In this document: piece after piece, positions 8,600 through 16,833 of the stretch
Position numbering within the stretch: position 1 is the first letter of the stretch
How the letters are laid out: each line of letters opens with the position of its first letter
Assembly: GCF_000154285.1 (NCBI RefSeq)
Contig: NZ_DS483478.1
Coordinates: 62,001-126,000 of the forward strand
Reading direction: 5' to 3'
DNA length: 64,000 bases
Source of the DNA: Amedibacillus dolichus DSM 3991
GTDB lineage: Bacteria; Bacillota_I; Bacilli_A; Erysipelotrichales; Erysipelotrichaceae
Position numbers and translations under genes: made by a program
Notes under the pieces: generated by a model
Told to the model about the DNA's origin: nothing
The model's input: the letters and a program-made list of their open reading frames with translations, nothing else
The model's database searches: none

Positions 8600-9379
8600 T
8601 TAAAAACTCATTTGATAAACATTGAGATAAGCATTCACGCTTTGTCCACCACAGCATAGCTCTATACAACCGCAGCCATCTGCCACTAAAGAAATGCAGT
8701 CATGCTCTGCCAATTCCAACACGATGCTGCCACTCGTATATATACCCCCAACGATTGCCATACGTGATTGCTCAAGCACTTGCTCATGGTTAATCTCAAT
8801 TGCCAAAGCTCCCCTTCCATTCACATTACCGGAAACAAAGGCACCATATTGAATGACATACAAGCCGGTTTCTTCAACCATAAGTGTACGAAAATCATCA
8901 GATATCTTTATCCCGCTAAGCATATTCCCCATATCAAAGGTAACCGCTTCACCGGCCGAAATTTCTTTGCATGCAAAGCTTTGTAATGTTGCCGCAGCAA
9001 AACGAACACTTCGCACATCTTCTCCTGCTTCACCGCAAGGTCCCGTAGCTCCCCTTGGACCTGTGCAGCCCATTGGACCGGTAGCACCGGTTGCACCACG
9101 AGGTCCGGTTGCTCCCGTAGGCCCCTGCTTCCCCATTTCTCCCTGTGCCCCCGTATTTCCTTGGGCACCTCTTGGCCCCTGCAAACCTTCCTTTCCCTGC
9201 ACTCCCTGAATCCCTCTAGGACCTTGCGGTCCACGTGGTCCACTGACAACACAACATCTCTTCAAACAAGCTTCGCAAGGCTCCTCATCACAACAAAGCG
9301 CTTCCTCTGCCATACAATCCTCTTGCTCATCAAATTCCGCAAATGGATAATCCTCATCATATTCATTTCTTTGAAACAT
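8600..9379 (-). CDS. Collagen-like protein with BclA-like C-terminal domain
   Basis: 259 residues. The acidic, cysteine-rich N-terminus (1-46, with CC pairs) is followed by about 23 Gly-X-Y triplets (47-117, with GPTGATGP units). The C-terminal domain (about 125-259) resembles the C1q/TNF-like heads of BclA-type proteins. In Bacillus and Clostridioides such proteins form glycosylated filaments on the spore surface. There is no signal peptide, as expected if it is made in the mother cell. AAAGGAGAA precedes the ATG. Spore location is inferred from the family and the sporulation genes elsewhere in the window. Confidence 0.85.
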   Translation of the reverse strand: MFQRNEYDEDYPFAEFDEQEDCMAEEALCCDEEPCEACLKRCCVVSGPRGPQGPRGIQGVQGKEGLQGPRGAQGNTGAQGEMGKQGPTGATGPRGATGATGPMGCTGPRGATGPCGEAGEDVRSVRFAAATLQSFACKEISAGEAVTFDMGNMLSGIKISDDFRTLMVEETGLYVIQYGAFVSGNVNGRGALAIEINHEQVLEQSRMAIVGGIYTSGSIVLELAEHDCISLVADGCGCIELCCGGQSVNAYLNVYQMSF

Positions 9380-9625
9380 TTTATTTTCTCCTTTCCCAAC
9401 ACTGCTCTCTATTCACTCCCACTATATGCAGGCTAGGCAAATGTGTGCATCATCGGAAAAATAAAATTTCCATCAAAAACATAATTTCCCATAATTTTGC
9501 TGTTATATTAACAACACTTTTGGGTACAATGAAACTAGGCAGAGAAAACTGCCTAACGCATGATCAGAAATATTCCCCCTTATTTCTATCATTGCGTTTC
9601 TCCCTTTCAATTATAATATAGAAGT
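9380..9625. other. Intergenic region upstream of the collagen-like gene
   Basis: No convincing gene. On the minus strand CATATAGT (9428-9421), 42 bases before the collagen gene start, resembles the -10 of mother-cell sigma factors (SigE/SigK, CATAnnnT), with only a weak AC-type -35. The overlapping short reading frames lack ribosome sites. Confidence 0.3.
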
Positions 9626-9665
9626 AAAAGAAAAATCACTGAACCCAAGCAGTGATTTTTCTTTT
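9626..9665. terminator. Terminator of pta, 16-base perfect stem
   Basis: AAAAGAAAAATCACTG (9626-9641) pairs perfectly with 9650-9665 around an 8-base loop, with T-rich flanks on the minus strand. It lies directly beyond the pta stop codon. Confidence 0.85.
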
Positions 9666-9683
9666 ATATAGTATTCTGTGAAA

Positions 9684-10655
9684 TTAAATATCCATGAATT
9701 TCTGTGCAGCTGTTACGATTGCCATCTTATAAACCTCTTCTGCGTTACAGCCACGTGATAAGTCATTGATCGGAGCATTTAACCCTTGAAGAACCGGACC
9801 GATCGCTTCATATCCACCTAAACGAGATGCAATCTTATAACCGATATTACCGGAATTGATATCCGGGAAAATAAAGGTATTTACATTACCGGCAACGGTT
9901 GAACCAGGTGCTTTTAAGCTGGCAACCTCAGGTGCAACACAGCAGTCGAACTGCATTTCTCCATCAACTGCAAAATCAAGTGGCATACGCTTCAAACGTA
10001 CAGCAGCCTCTTGAACCTTGGAAACACTTGGTCCTTTCGCAGATCCTAACGTTGAGTAAGACAATAAACCGACTCTTGGCTCAATACCGAATTGACGAAC
10101 GGTATGTGCTGTCTGTAACGTAATTTCAACCAAATCATCTGCACTAGGATCAATATTGATGGAGCAATCGCCCATAACAAGATACTGATCTTCCTTTTGA
10201 AGAATAAAGCAGCTGGAAACCAATGAGCTTCCCGGACGTGTTTTAATCAACTGAAGTGCCGGACGTACCGTATCGGCAGTTGAATAAGTAGCTCCTCCCA
10301 AAAGACCATCGGCACAACCTAACTGCACATACATCGTACCGAAGAAATTACGGTGCAAGCAAGCCTCTCTTGCCTGTGCTTCGTCCAATTTACCCTTACG
10401 AAGTTCTACCACACGTGTTACCATCAGCTCCATGTGCTGATATTCCTTTGGATCCAACAATTCAATGCCGTCCAAATCAAATCCGTTTTTCTTTGCGGAT
10501 TCCAACAATTCCTCTTTCTCTCCTAATAAAATAGGAACTAAGATATTTTCTTTGTGTAAACGAACAGCGGCTTCCTGAATACGTGCATCGTTTCCCTCAG
10601 TAAATACGATACGTACTCCCTTGCCTTTAATTTGTTCAATAAGCTTATTGATCAT
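9684..10655 (-). CDS. pta: Phosphate acetyltransferase
   Basis: 323 residues, the usual size of the short single-domain form. Motifs include VFTEGNDARIQEAA, GLLGGATYSTADTVRPAL, LVMGDCSINIDPSADDL and GPVLQGLNAPINDLSRG. It converts acetyl-CoA and phosphate to acetyl-phosphate and CoA in the cytoplasm, the first step of acetate fermentation with ATP gain. The ATG at 10655 has TGAGGA upstream; an in-frame start at 10694 would add 13 atypical residues. No acetate kinase gene is adjacent. Confidence 0.95.
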   Translation of the reverse strand: MINKLIEQIKGKGVRIVFTEGNDARIQEAAVRLHKENILVPILLGEKEELLESAKKNGFDLDGIELLDPKEYQHMELMVTRVVELRKGKLDEAQAREACLHRNFFGTMYVQLGCADGLLGGATYSTADTVRPALQLIKTRPGSSLVSSCFILQKEDQYLVMGDCSINIDPSADDLVEITLQTAHTVRQFGIEPRVGLLSYSTLGSAKGPSVSKVQEAAVRLKRMPLDFAVDGEMQFDCCVAPEVASLKAPGSTVAGNVNTFIFPDINSGNIGYKIASRLGGYEAIGPVLQGLNAPINDLSRGCNAEEVYKMAIVTAAQKFMDI

Positions 10656-10760
10656 GAAAAAAATCCTCACTTTCTCTTCGGCTTTATTATACACTTTTAT
10701 ATGCTAAAAAAAAAGAGATTTTCACAAACGAAAAATTTCACAAAGTTTTTCCATCAGTAC

Positions 10761-10789
10761 TTGTCAGATCTTGAAAAAATGTCTATAAT
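10761..10789 (+). promoter_or_regulatory. Promoter of the folT riboswitch transcript
   Basis: TTGTCA (10761-10766), 17-base spacer, TATAAT (10784-10789). Transcription would start about 5 bases before the riboswitch. Confidence 0.75.
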
Positions 10790-10797
10790 TCCTACAT

Positions 10798-10950
10798 AAG
10801 CAGAGTAGGATAGGAAGCGTTAAGTATCTTCTGAACGGGGAGTTGTCAGAAGGGCGAAAAGATTTTCTTGCGATTTCTTATCCGCATCCCGCTGTTGCAT
10901 AATCGAGTGAACCTTCTTTTCCTTTATGCAATATGGAAAAAGGAGGTTTT
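10798..10950 (+). ncRNA. Tetrahydrofolate (THF) riboswitch with translational expression platform
   Basis: The aptamer (about 10798-10894) carries the conserved blocks GAGTAGGATAGGAAGCGTTAAG, GAACGGGG and ATCCGCATCCCGCTG in the order of the folT-type THF riboswitch. Downstream, TTGCATAA (10895-10902) can pair with TTATGCAA (10924-10931). Alternatively AACCTTCTTTTCC (10910-10922) can pair with the ribosome site at 10935-10948. The two pairings exclude each other, which gives a switch of ribosome access. The following gene is a folate transporter, as expected. Confidence 0.88.
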
Positions 10951-10954
10951 TTAT

Positions 10955-11506
10955 ATGAATGCTTTGCGAGAAATAAAACAGCTTCCCGAAACACTGAAAA
11001 CAAGTGCGAAGGAGCTAAAAAATGTCAAATCGTTGTGTGGAACAGCGATGCTGACAGCATTGAATGTGGTTGCCGGTATGTTTTCCATTCCCTTAACACC
11101 AACCTTAAAAATCGGTTTTTCCAGCGTCTTTGCCGGTCTTTCCGGTATGGTATATGGTCCCTTATTAACAGGTTTCGCCGGTATCATCGCCGACAACTTA
11201 AAGTATATCCTACGTCCCGATGGACCATACTTCCCTTTTTTTGGCATCAATGAATTTTTAACCGGTATGATTTACGGTGCTTTCTTCTACAAGAAAAAAA
11301 TCACCTTACCAAGAGTCATTGCAGCACGTGCCTGCATCACCGTTTTAATCAATCTAATTTTAACTTCGCTTTGGTTAAATATTATGTATCAAAGTCCTTT
11401 ATTCACCATGGTACGCTTAGTTAAAAATATCGTTTTATTCCCTGTCGATGTTGCTGTATTGTATTTCTTATTAAAAGCAGGAGAAAAAATCCTGCCAAAA
11501 CAATAA
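10955..11506 (+). CDS. folT: Folate ECF transporter substrate-binding subunit
   Basis: 183 residues with about six hydrophobic segments. Motifs are ALNVVAGMFSIPLTPTLKIGFSS, GMVYGPLLTGFAGIIADNLKYIL and FFGINEFLTGMIYG, typical of the FolT/ECF S component. It binds folate outside and works with the shared EcfA-EcfA'-EcfT energising module encoded elsewhere. AAGGAGG lies 8 bases before the ATG and is the element occluded by the riboswitch. The convergent neighbour is folC, which traps imported folate by glutamylation. Confidence 0.88.
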   Translation: MNALREIKQLPETLKTSAKELKNVKSLCGTAMLTALNVVAGMFSIPLTPTLKIGFSSVFAGLSGMVYGPLLTGFAGIIADNLKYILRPDGPYFPFFGINEFLTGMIYGAFFYKKKITLPRVIAARACITVLINLILTSLWLNIMYQSPLFTMVRLVKNIVLFPVDVAVLYFLLKAGEKILPKQ

Positions 11507-11534
11507 ACACGGTCATGCCGTGTTTATTATTTTT
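11502..11534. terminator. Bidirectional terminator between folT and folC
   Basis: AATAAACACGG (11502-11512) pairs perfectly with CCGTGTTTATT (11518-11528) around a 5-base loop, followed by T residues. It lies between convergent genes. Confidence 0.85.
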
Positions 11535-12750
11535 ATCCAGCTTTAAAATAAGCTCTGACCTCACTAATAAAATATAAAGATCCGGTAATCACAACCGCTC
11601 GCTTCATCGCACAAGCTTGTTGAATGGCAGTCTTGCTATCCTCTATATAACAGACATCATACTGCTGTGCCAAGCGATCCATATCATAAGCACGTTCATG
11701 ATGAAGCTTTGTTACGATCATCGTATCGGTAATACCCATCAGCTTTTCTAACATAACCGTAAAATTCTTGTCCTTTAAGACCGAAAATACAATGACCGGA
11801 TTGTGAATATTATCAAGCGAATCACACAATGCCTCAATGCCCTCTACATTATGTGCGCCATCTAAGATGACAAGCGGTTCCTTTTGGACTATTTCAAAAC
11901 GTCCTTTCCATTGCGTAGCAGCAAGTGCCTGACGTAAAATTTCCTCGCTAATATGCAGCCTTCCATGCAACAAAGAAACGGCTTCTATTGCCAAAGCGGC
12001 ATTTTCACATTGATAGTCTGCCGCTGTCGCAAGCTTGATTTGCTTATGATCTCCATAATCAAACAAGATATGTAAATTTTCGCAACGACGATTCTCAATC
12101 GGCTTAAGTACATGCACCTCACTATGCTTTTCTTTAGCAATTTCCGCAAACACGCTGCAACATTCCGCTTTTTTCTCAGCTGTTACAAGAGGAATGCCCT
12201 CCTTGATGATCCCCGCTTTTTCCTTGGCAATCGCTGTATAGCTATCTCCTAATAGTTCACTATGATCCATACCGATATTGGTAATTACACTTAATAACGG
12301 TTGTAGCACATTGGTTGCATCTAAGCGTCCTCCAAGTCCAACCTCGAACACACAATAGTCTACCTTCTGTTGTTTAAAGTACACCGAAGCGATACACATA
12401 TCAATTTCAAACATAGATAGATCCCATTCTATCCAAGAAGCATAATAATCATTGGCAATCTTTAAAAAATCGGCTTCTGAAATTTCGATATCATTGATGC
12501 GAATACGATCACGATGCGTAATCAAATAAGGCGACGTAAAGCTACCCACACGATAACCGGCCGCTTGTAAAATAGCACGTACATAATTGGTTGTGCTTCC
12601 TTTTCCATTGGTTCCGCCTACATGAATCGCACATAAGTCCAAATGTGGATTTCCGATACTTTCCATATACGCTTGAAAATGAGAAAGACCATAGCCTCGA
12701 TTTTTTCGTCCTTCGATTTCCGCAATCAGTTCATCAACATTATGATACAT
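11533..12750 (-). CDS. folC: Folylpolyglutamate synthase / dihydrofolate synthase
   Basis: 405 residues. The P-loop is HVGGTNGKGSTTNY near residue 45, the Mur-ligase type central domain includes FEVGLGGRLDATN, and the C-terminal glutamate-ligase domain includes LDGAHNVEG. It adds glutamate to folates in the cytoplasm. The ATG at 12750 lies within the end of ung (11-base overlap) with GGAGGATC upstream. Confidence 0.93.
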   Translation of the reverse strand: MYHNVDELIAEIEGRKNRGYGLSHFQAYMESIGNPHLDLCAIHVGGTNGKGSTTNYVRAILQAAGYRVGSFTSPYLITHRDRIRINDIEISEADFLKIANDYYASWIEWDLSMFEIDMCIASVYFKQQKVDYCVFEVGLGGRLDATNVLQPLLSVITNIGMDHSELLGDSYTAIAKEKAGIIKEGIPLVTAEKKAECCSVFAEIAKEKHSEVHVLKPIENRRCENLHILFDYGDHKQIKLATAADYQCENAALAIEAVSLLHGRLHISEEILRQALAATQWKGRFEIVQKEPLVILDGAHNVEGIEALCDSLDNIHNPVIVFSVLKDKNFTVMLEKLMGITDTMIVTKLHHERAYDMDRLAQQYDVCYIEDSKTAIQQACAMKRAVVITGSLYFISEVRAYFKAG

Positions 12751-13414
12751 CTTCCATGATCCTCCAATCAATCGGTGTTCTTCCCATTTCCTTTAAATAT
12801 TCATTCGTTTTTGAAAACGGACGGCTTCCGAAAAAGCCTTGATATGCAGATAAGGGAGATGGGTGTGGAGAGGTAATGATACGATGCTGTGGATTGGTAA
12901 TCAGCTTGGTTTTTTGAATTGCCCAATTTCCCCATAGGATAAAAACAATCCCCTGCGACTGTGCATTTAAAACCTCGATCACTCGATCACTAAACTGTTC
13001 CCAGCCCTTTTTGCGATGGCTTCCTGCCTTTCCCTTTTCCACACTCATAACGGCATTCATCATAAAAACACCCTGCTTTGCCCAATCCATCAGATAGCCA
13101 TGCGATGGAGCATAAATATCCAAATCACTTTTCAATTCCTTATAAATATTACGCAGGCTCGGTGGAATCTTTACCCCCTTTTGTACGGAAAAACAAAGTC
13201 CATGCGCTTGATTGGGTTCGTGGTATGGATCTTGCCCGAGAATTACCACCTTTACCTGCTGTAAGGGGCATACCTCAAAGCAAGTAAACAGTTTTTCTTT
13301 CGGTGGAAATACCGTTGTTGCGGCATAAGCATGATTTAAAAAAGCCATCAGTTCTTGATAGTATGGCTTGGTTTCTTCTTCACGAAATAAGTCCTTCCAA
13401 TCTTTTATTTCCAT
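12740..13414 (-). CDS. ung: Uracil-DNA glycosylase
   Basis: 224 residues, full family length. The catalytic motif is VVILGQDPYHEPNQAHGLCFSV with the general-base Asp, and the C-terminal DNA-intercalation motif is HPSPLSAYQGFFGSRPF. It removes uracil from DNA at the start of base-excision repair. It overlaps folC and likely forms an operon with it. Confidence 0.96.
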   Translation of the reverse strand: MEIKDWKDLFREEETKPYYQELMAFLNHAYAATTVFPPKEKLFTCFEVCPLQQVKVVILGQDPYHEPNQAHGLCFSVQKGVKIPPSLRNIYKELKSDLDIYAPSHGYLMDWAKQGVFMMNAVMSVEKGKAGSHRKKGWEQFSDRVIEVLNAQSQGIVFILWGNWAIQKTKLITNPQHRIITSPHPSPLSAYQGFFGSRPFSKTNEYLKEMGRTPIDWRIMEDVS

Positions 13415-13695
13415 GCTTCTTATTGTATCACAAAATCTTACGTTTTCATTACGGTTTTGTTAGAAATCGTACGGATAAAAAAAGACATGCTATAATGATG
13501 ACGAAAGCTGCGATACCAAAAAAACAAAAGTAAATGATCATGTAGAAGCAAACAGAAACAGCACAAAAATAAAACGATCGGCGACAAAAATCATACAACA
13601 AGGTTAGTAATAAACGATATCCTTGAGCATCTGAAAAAGTGAAACAAACAAATGACAATTCGATAAATACTGAAAGTAAAACGGAGGGATTATAA

Positions 13696-14079
13696 ATGAT
13701 ACATAACTTAATGTATATAGAGCTGAAAACCGGCTATTGTGATGATGGTCCGGCATGGATCGGCTATGTAAAAACTTCAAAAACTAAGAACACTATCTAT
13801 TTTAATAATCATGCATTTCAAAAAAGCATTGGAAATTATTCAAATTATATAGATATTGAAAACGGCGATGAATATTGGATTTCCGGATTAAAGAAAAAAG
13901 AAAGCAATCGCCATTGGGCAGGTCATGGAAAGATTATGATCGATCAAAGAGCCGTTAAGGAATATCTTACACTGATTAACGAACAAGAATTACCTTTGCA
14001 TTTGTTTGAAATCGTCAAAATCGAGGATACATTTCCGATTGAAAGAGTACATAAGTTATTGAATGAAAAAAGAGCATAA
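13696..14079 (+). CDS. Small conserved protein of unknown function
   Basis: 127 residues starting MIHNLMYIELKTGYCDDGPAWIG and containing ENGDEYWISG and RHWAGHGK. Soluble, with no membrane segment or signal peptide. I recall closely similar unnamed proteins in many gut Firmicutes and Bacteroidetes, but no function is known to me. GGAGGG lies at good distance before the ATG. A TATAAT at about 13491 could serve it through a long leader. Confidence 0.75.
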   Translation: MIHNLMYIELKTGYCDDGPAWIGYVKTSKTKNTIYFNNHAFQKSIGNYSNYIDIENGDEYWISGLKKKESNRHWAGHGKIMIDQRAVKEYLTLINEQELPLHLFEIVKIEDTFPIERVHKLLNEKRA

Positions 14080-14163
14080 ATTCAATCTTGTGTCAAACTT
14101 TGTAAATAATAATTTCCATACATAAGGATAGGGAATACTGTTAAGCAAGAACATACTAGGATA

Positions 14164-14319
14164 ATGAGGGATACGATAATGGAAAAAGATATGAAAAAAG
14201 AACATGAAGCAGAAATCAATGCGATAAGCAATGTAATATTTTCTTTTCATACGGTGCTTTTACTGGCATTCACTTTAGGCACGCTTTTAGTATTGCTTTA
14301 CTACTTCGGACTGCTTTAG
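14164..14319 (+). CDS. Small single-pass membrane protein
   Basis: 51 codons: a charged N-terminus (EKDMKKEHEAE) followed by one long hydrophobic helix to the end. Translation may start at the ATG at 14179, which has GAGGG upstream, giving 46 residues; the ATG at 14164 has only AGGAT. The stop codon abuts a good terminator, which supports a real short gene. Function unknown. Confidence 0.5.
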   Translation: MRDTIMEKDMKKEHEAEINAISNVIFSFHTVLLLAFTLGTLLVLLYYFGLL

Positions 14320-14340
14320 CATCTCACAAGATGCTTTTTT
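14319..14340 (+). terminator. Terminator of the small membrane gene
   Basis: GCATCT-CACA-AGATGC followed by six T residues. Confidence 0.8.
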
Positions 14341-14389
14341 GTAATAATTTTTATTGATGTAAACATAGTAATTATTTTTCATCACGCTA

Positions 14390-14418
14390 TTGTATTTAAG
14401 CATAGAAAATGATATGAT
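14390..14418 (+). promoter_or_regulatory. Promoter of the lysA-dapA-dapB transcript
   Basis: TTGTAT (14390-14395), 17-base spacer, TATGAT (14413-14418). Transcription would start a few bases before the lysine riboswitch. Confidence 0.55.
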
Positions 14419-14430
14419 ACGACTATATTA

Positions 14431-14640
14431 GATAGAGGTGCGGATACGACAAGCACTTGCGAGCCGGCAGGCAATGAACAAGTGTATAAGCAAATCCGCC
14501 GAACTGTAGTTTCAGGCATGATGCTATGGTGGGTTCATGGAGAAGATCCATGAAACTGTCTGCGATATTGTAGATGTGCTATCTTACTTACCAAGCGCTG
14601 TATGGTCAGTAAGTCTTAGCACTTACTGCTTTTTTTATAG
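14431..14640 (+). ncRNA. Lysine riboswitch (L-box) with transcription terminator
   Basis: The aptamer runs from GATAGAGGTGCGGATACGACAAG to CTATC (P1: 14431-14435 with 14579-14583), with the conserved GAGCCGGCAGGCAATG and CCGCCGAAC blocks and a long GGTTCATGGAGAAGATCCATGAAACTG arm. Downstream a terminator, CAGTAAGT (14607-14614) with ACTTACTG (14621-14628) and a T run, competes with CTTACTTAC at about 14583-14591, which can pair with its 5' arm. High lysine should end transcription before lysA. Confidence 0.92.
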
Positions 14641-14652
14641 GAGATTGTTGTG

Positions 14653-15939
14653 ATGAATAAAAATATGTTGGAAATCGGTGGTGTTTCTGTAGAACAGCTA
14701 GCCAAAAGCTGTCAAACACCCTTATACATTTACGATGAAGAAAAAATCAGTACAAAGTTGGCGCAATTCCACGATCTATTTCAAAGCGATGCTTTGGAAA
14801 CAGAGGTACTCTATGCCTCCAAGGCATTTACCTGCAAAGCCTTATTGGAATTGGTAAAGCAGCATGGCTTATCCTTAGATGTGGTAAGCGGTGGCGAACT
14901 GTATGTTGCCAAACAAGCAGACTTTCCGATGGAGCGCGTATATTTCCATGGAAATAATAAATCCTATGAGGAACTGCAAATGGCACTTTCGTATGGTATA
15001 GGAACGATTGTAGTAGATAATGCTATGGAATGCGAGCTTTTGGTACAAGTTGCTAAACAAAGCGGACACAGTGTAAAAGCTTTGTTACGTGTCAATCCGG
15101 GAGTCGAAGCACATACGCATAAATATATCGTAACTGCCCATCTTGATTCAAAATTCGGAACCTCGATAACCCATAAGGAAGAAATTGCCCACATGGTTCA
15201 AACTTTATCCGCTATTCCTAACATTCACTTTGAAGGCTTCCACTCCCATATCGGAAGTCAGATCTTTGATGCCAATGCCTATGTTGCGGAAATTCAAACC
15301 CTGATGAAATTTGTTTATGAACTGCAAGAGGAATATCAAATTCAAACGAAGGCATTAAATCTCGGTGGCGGCTTTGCGGCTTACTACACTGCTGAGGATA
15401 AACCGATTCCATTATCTGAGGTATGTAGCACCATTCTCGATACCTGCTCTATGGAAAAAGAACGCTATCAGCTGCCACTATGTAAAGTTATGATCGAGCC
15501 GGGAAGAAGTATTGTCGCAGAAGCAGGAAGCACCTTATATCGAGTTGGCTTTACCAAACAAACCGCAAATAAAAAGTATGTCTTTGTTGATGGTGGTATG
15601 AGCGATAACATTCGCCCTGCCTTATATCAAGCAGCCTATGCCTGTGATCTTGCCAATCGCATGAATGAAGAAAAATGCGAAAAGGTTACAATTGCGGGAA
15701 AATGCTGTGAATCCGGAGATATTCTTATTGAAGATGTCATGTTACCGCATGCGCAAAGAAATGATCTGTTGATTTTGTACACAACCGGAGCTTATGGTTA
15801 CAGCATGGCATCGAATTACAATCGTTTAGGACGACCGGCCGTAGTATTTGTTAAAAACGGCAAAGCCAGAATCGTTGTAAAACGCGAAAGCTATGAGGAT
15901 ATGTGCATGATGGAATGCGATGAACTTGTGCATATCTAG
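14653..15939 (+). CDS. lysA: Diaminopimelate decarboxylase
   Basis: 428 residues. The PLP-binding lysine is in EVLYASKAFTCKA. Further motifs are the glycine loop LNLGGGFAAYY, EPGRSIVAEAG, and the second-domain KCCESGDIL (active-site Cys) with TTGAYGYSMASNYN. It converts meso-diaminopimelate to lysine and CO2. AGGAGA lies 8 bases before the ATG at 14653 (a GTG at 14650 is in frame). It is the first gene of the lysine operon, under L-box control. Confidence 0.95.
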   Translation: MNKNMLEIGGVSVEQLAKSCQTPLYIYDEEKISTKLAQFHDLFQSDALETEVLYASKAFTCKALLELVKQHGLSLDVVSGGELYVAKQADFPMERVYFHGNNKSYEELQMALSYGIGTIVVDNAMECELLVQVAKQSGHSVKALLRVNPGVEAHTHKYIVTAHLDSKFGTSITHKEEIAHMVQTLSAIPNIHFEGFHSHIGSQIFDANAYVAEIQTLMKFVYELQEEYQIQTKALNLGGGFAAYYTAEDKPIPLSEVCSTILDTCSMEKERYQLPLCKVMIEPGRSIVAEAGSTLYRVGFTKQTANKKYVFVDGGMSDNIRPALYQAAYACDLANRMNEEKCEKVTIAGKCCESGDILIEDVMLPHAQRNDLLILYTTGAYGYSMASNYNRLGRPAVVFVKNGKARIVVKRESYEDMCMMECDELVHI

Positions 15940-15954
15940 TTGGGAGGGAAATGT

Positions 15955-16833
15955 ATGTTTGATGTAAAAGGAAGTATTGTAGCACTTATCACTCCATTTC
16001 ATGAAGATGGCAGTGTAAATTTTGAAAAGCTAAAGGAACTTTGTGAATGGCATATTCAAAATGCGACCGATGCGCTGTTAATTTTAGGAACAACCGGAGA
16101 ATCCAGCACTATGACACACGAAGAGGACGATGCGGTTGTAAAATGTGTACTTTCCTGTGTGCAGGGACGTGTTCCCGTCATTGTCGGAAGCGGCTCAAAT
16201 TGTACACAAACGATGATTGAAAAAAGCGTAAAATATGCTAACATGGGGGCAGATGCCTTATTGGTTATTTCTCCTTATTATAATAAAACGAATACGCAAG
16301 GCATGATTCAACATTTTACAGCTGTTGCCGATGCTGTGAATAAACCCTTGATTTTATACAATGTACCGGGAAGAACCGGCTGTTCGATCAGCGAGGAAGC
16401 AATTCGCATCTTAAGCAAGCACCCCAATATTGTTGGCATTAAGGAAGCCAGCGGAAACATCTCCTATGCCGCAAACATCGCACGTTATCTAAGTGATGAC
16501 TTTGTAATGTATAGCGGAAATGACGATATGATCGTACCAATGCTTTCTCTAGGTGCCAGCGGAGTCATCAGCGTACTGGCAAATGTTGTACCGAAACAAA
16601 CGCATGATATGGTCATGGACTACTTACAAGGAAACACCAAAAAAGCTTGTGCAGCACAGCTTTACTATCTTGATTTGATTCATGCGTTATTCTGTGAAGT
16701 CAATCCGATTCCGGTTAAAGAAGCCTTAAATATCATGGGAAAAGAAGTAGGAGGCTATCGCCTTCCTCTCTATGAAATGAGTGATGAACATAAGGCACTT
16801 CTTAAACAGTGTATGCAGGAGGTTGGCCTATGA
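15955..16833 (+). CDS. dapA: 4-Hydroxy-tetrahydrodipicolinate synthase
   Basis: 292 residues, the usual length. The active-site Tyr/Arg motif is LYNVPGRTG, the Schiff-base Lys is in IVGIKEASGN, and the substrate loop is LGTTGESSTM. It condenses pyruvate with aspartate semialdehyde. GGGAGGG precedes the ATG at 15955. Operon member between lysA and dapB, with a 4-base overlap to dapB. In a spore-former the product pathway also supplies dipicolinate. Confidence 0.95.
   Translation: MFDVKGSIVALITPFHEDGSVNFEKLKELCEWHIQNATDALLILGTTGESSTMTHEEDDAVVKCVLSCVQGRVPVIVGSGSNCTQTMIEKSVKYANMGADALLVISPYYNKTNTQGMIQHFTAVADAVNKPLILYNVPGRTGCSISEEAIRILSKHPNIVGIKEASGNISYAANIARYLSDDFVMYSGNDDMIVPMLSLGASGVISVLANVVPKQTHDMVMDYLQGNTKKACAAQLYYLDLIHALFCEVNPIPVKEALNIMGKEVGGYRLPLYEMSDEHKALLKQCMQEVGL

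Noticed and set aside
8853-9209. Proline-rich 118-residue frame opposite the collagen gene
   Set aside because: It is the antisense shadow of the Gly-X-Y repeats (Gly-Pro codons read as Pro/Gly), with no start signals.
9040-9240. Repetitive GC-rich tract as a CRISPR or tandem repeat array
   Set aside because: The period of 9 bases is the collagen codon triplet repeat; there are no spacers.
13449-13658. Hydrophobic 69-residue frame on the minus strand
   Set aside because: No ribosome site, composition of chance AT-rich reading, and it spans a likely plus-strand promoter (TATAAT near 13491).
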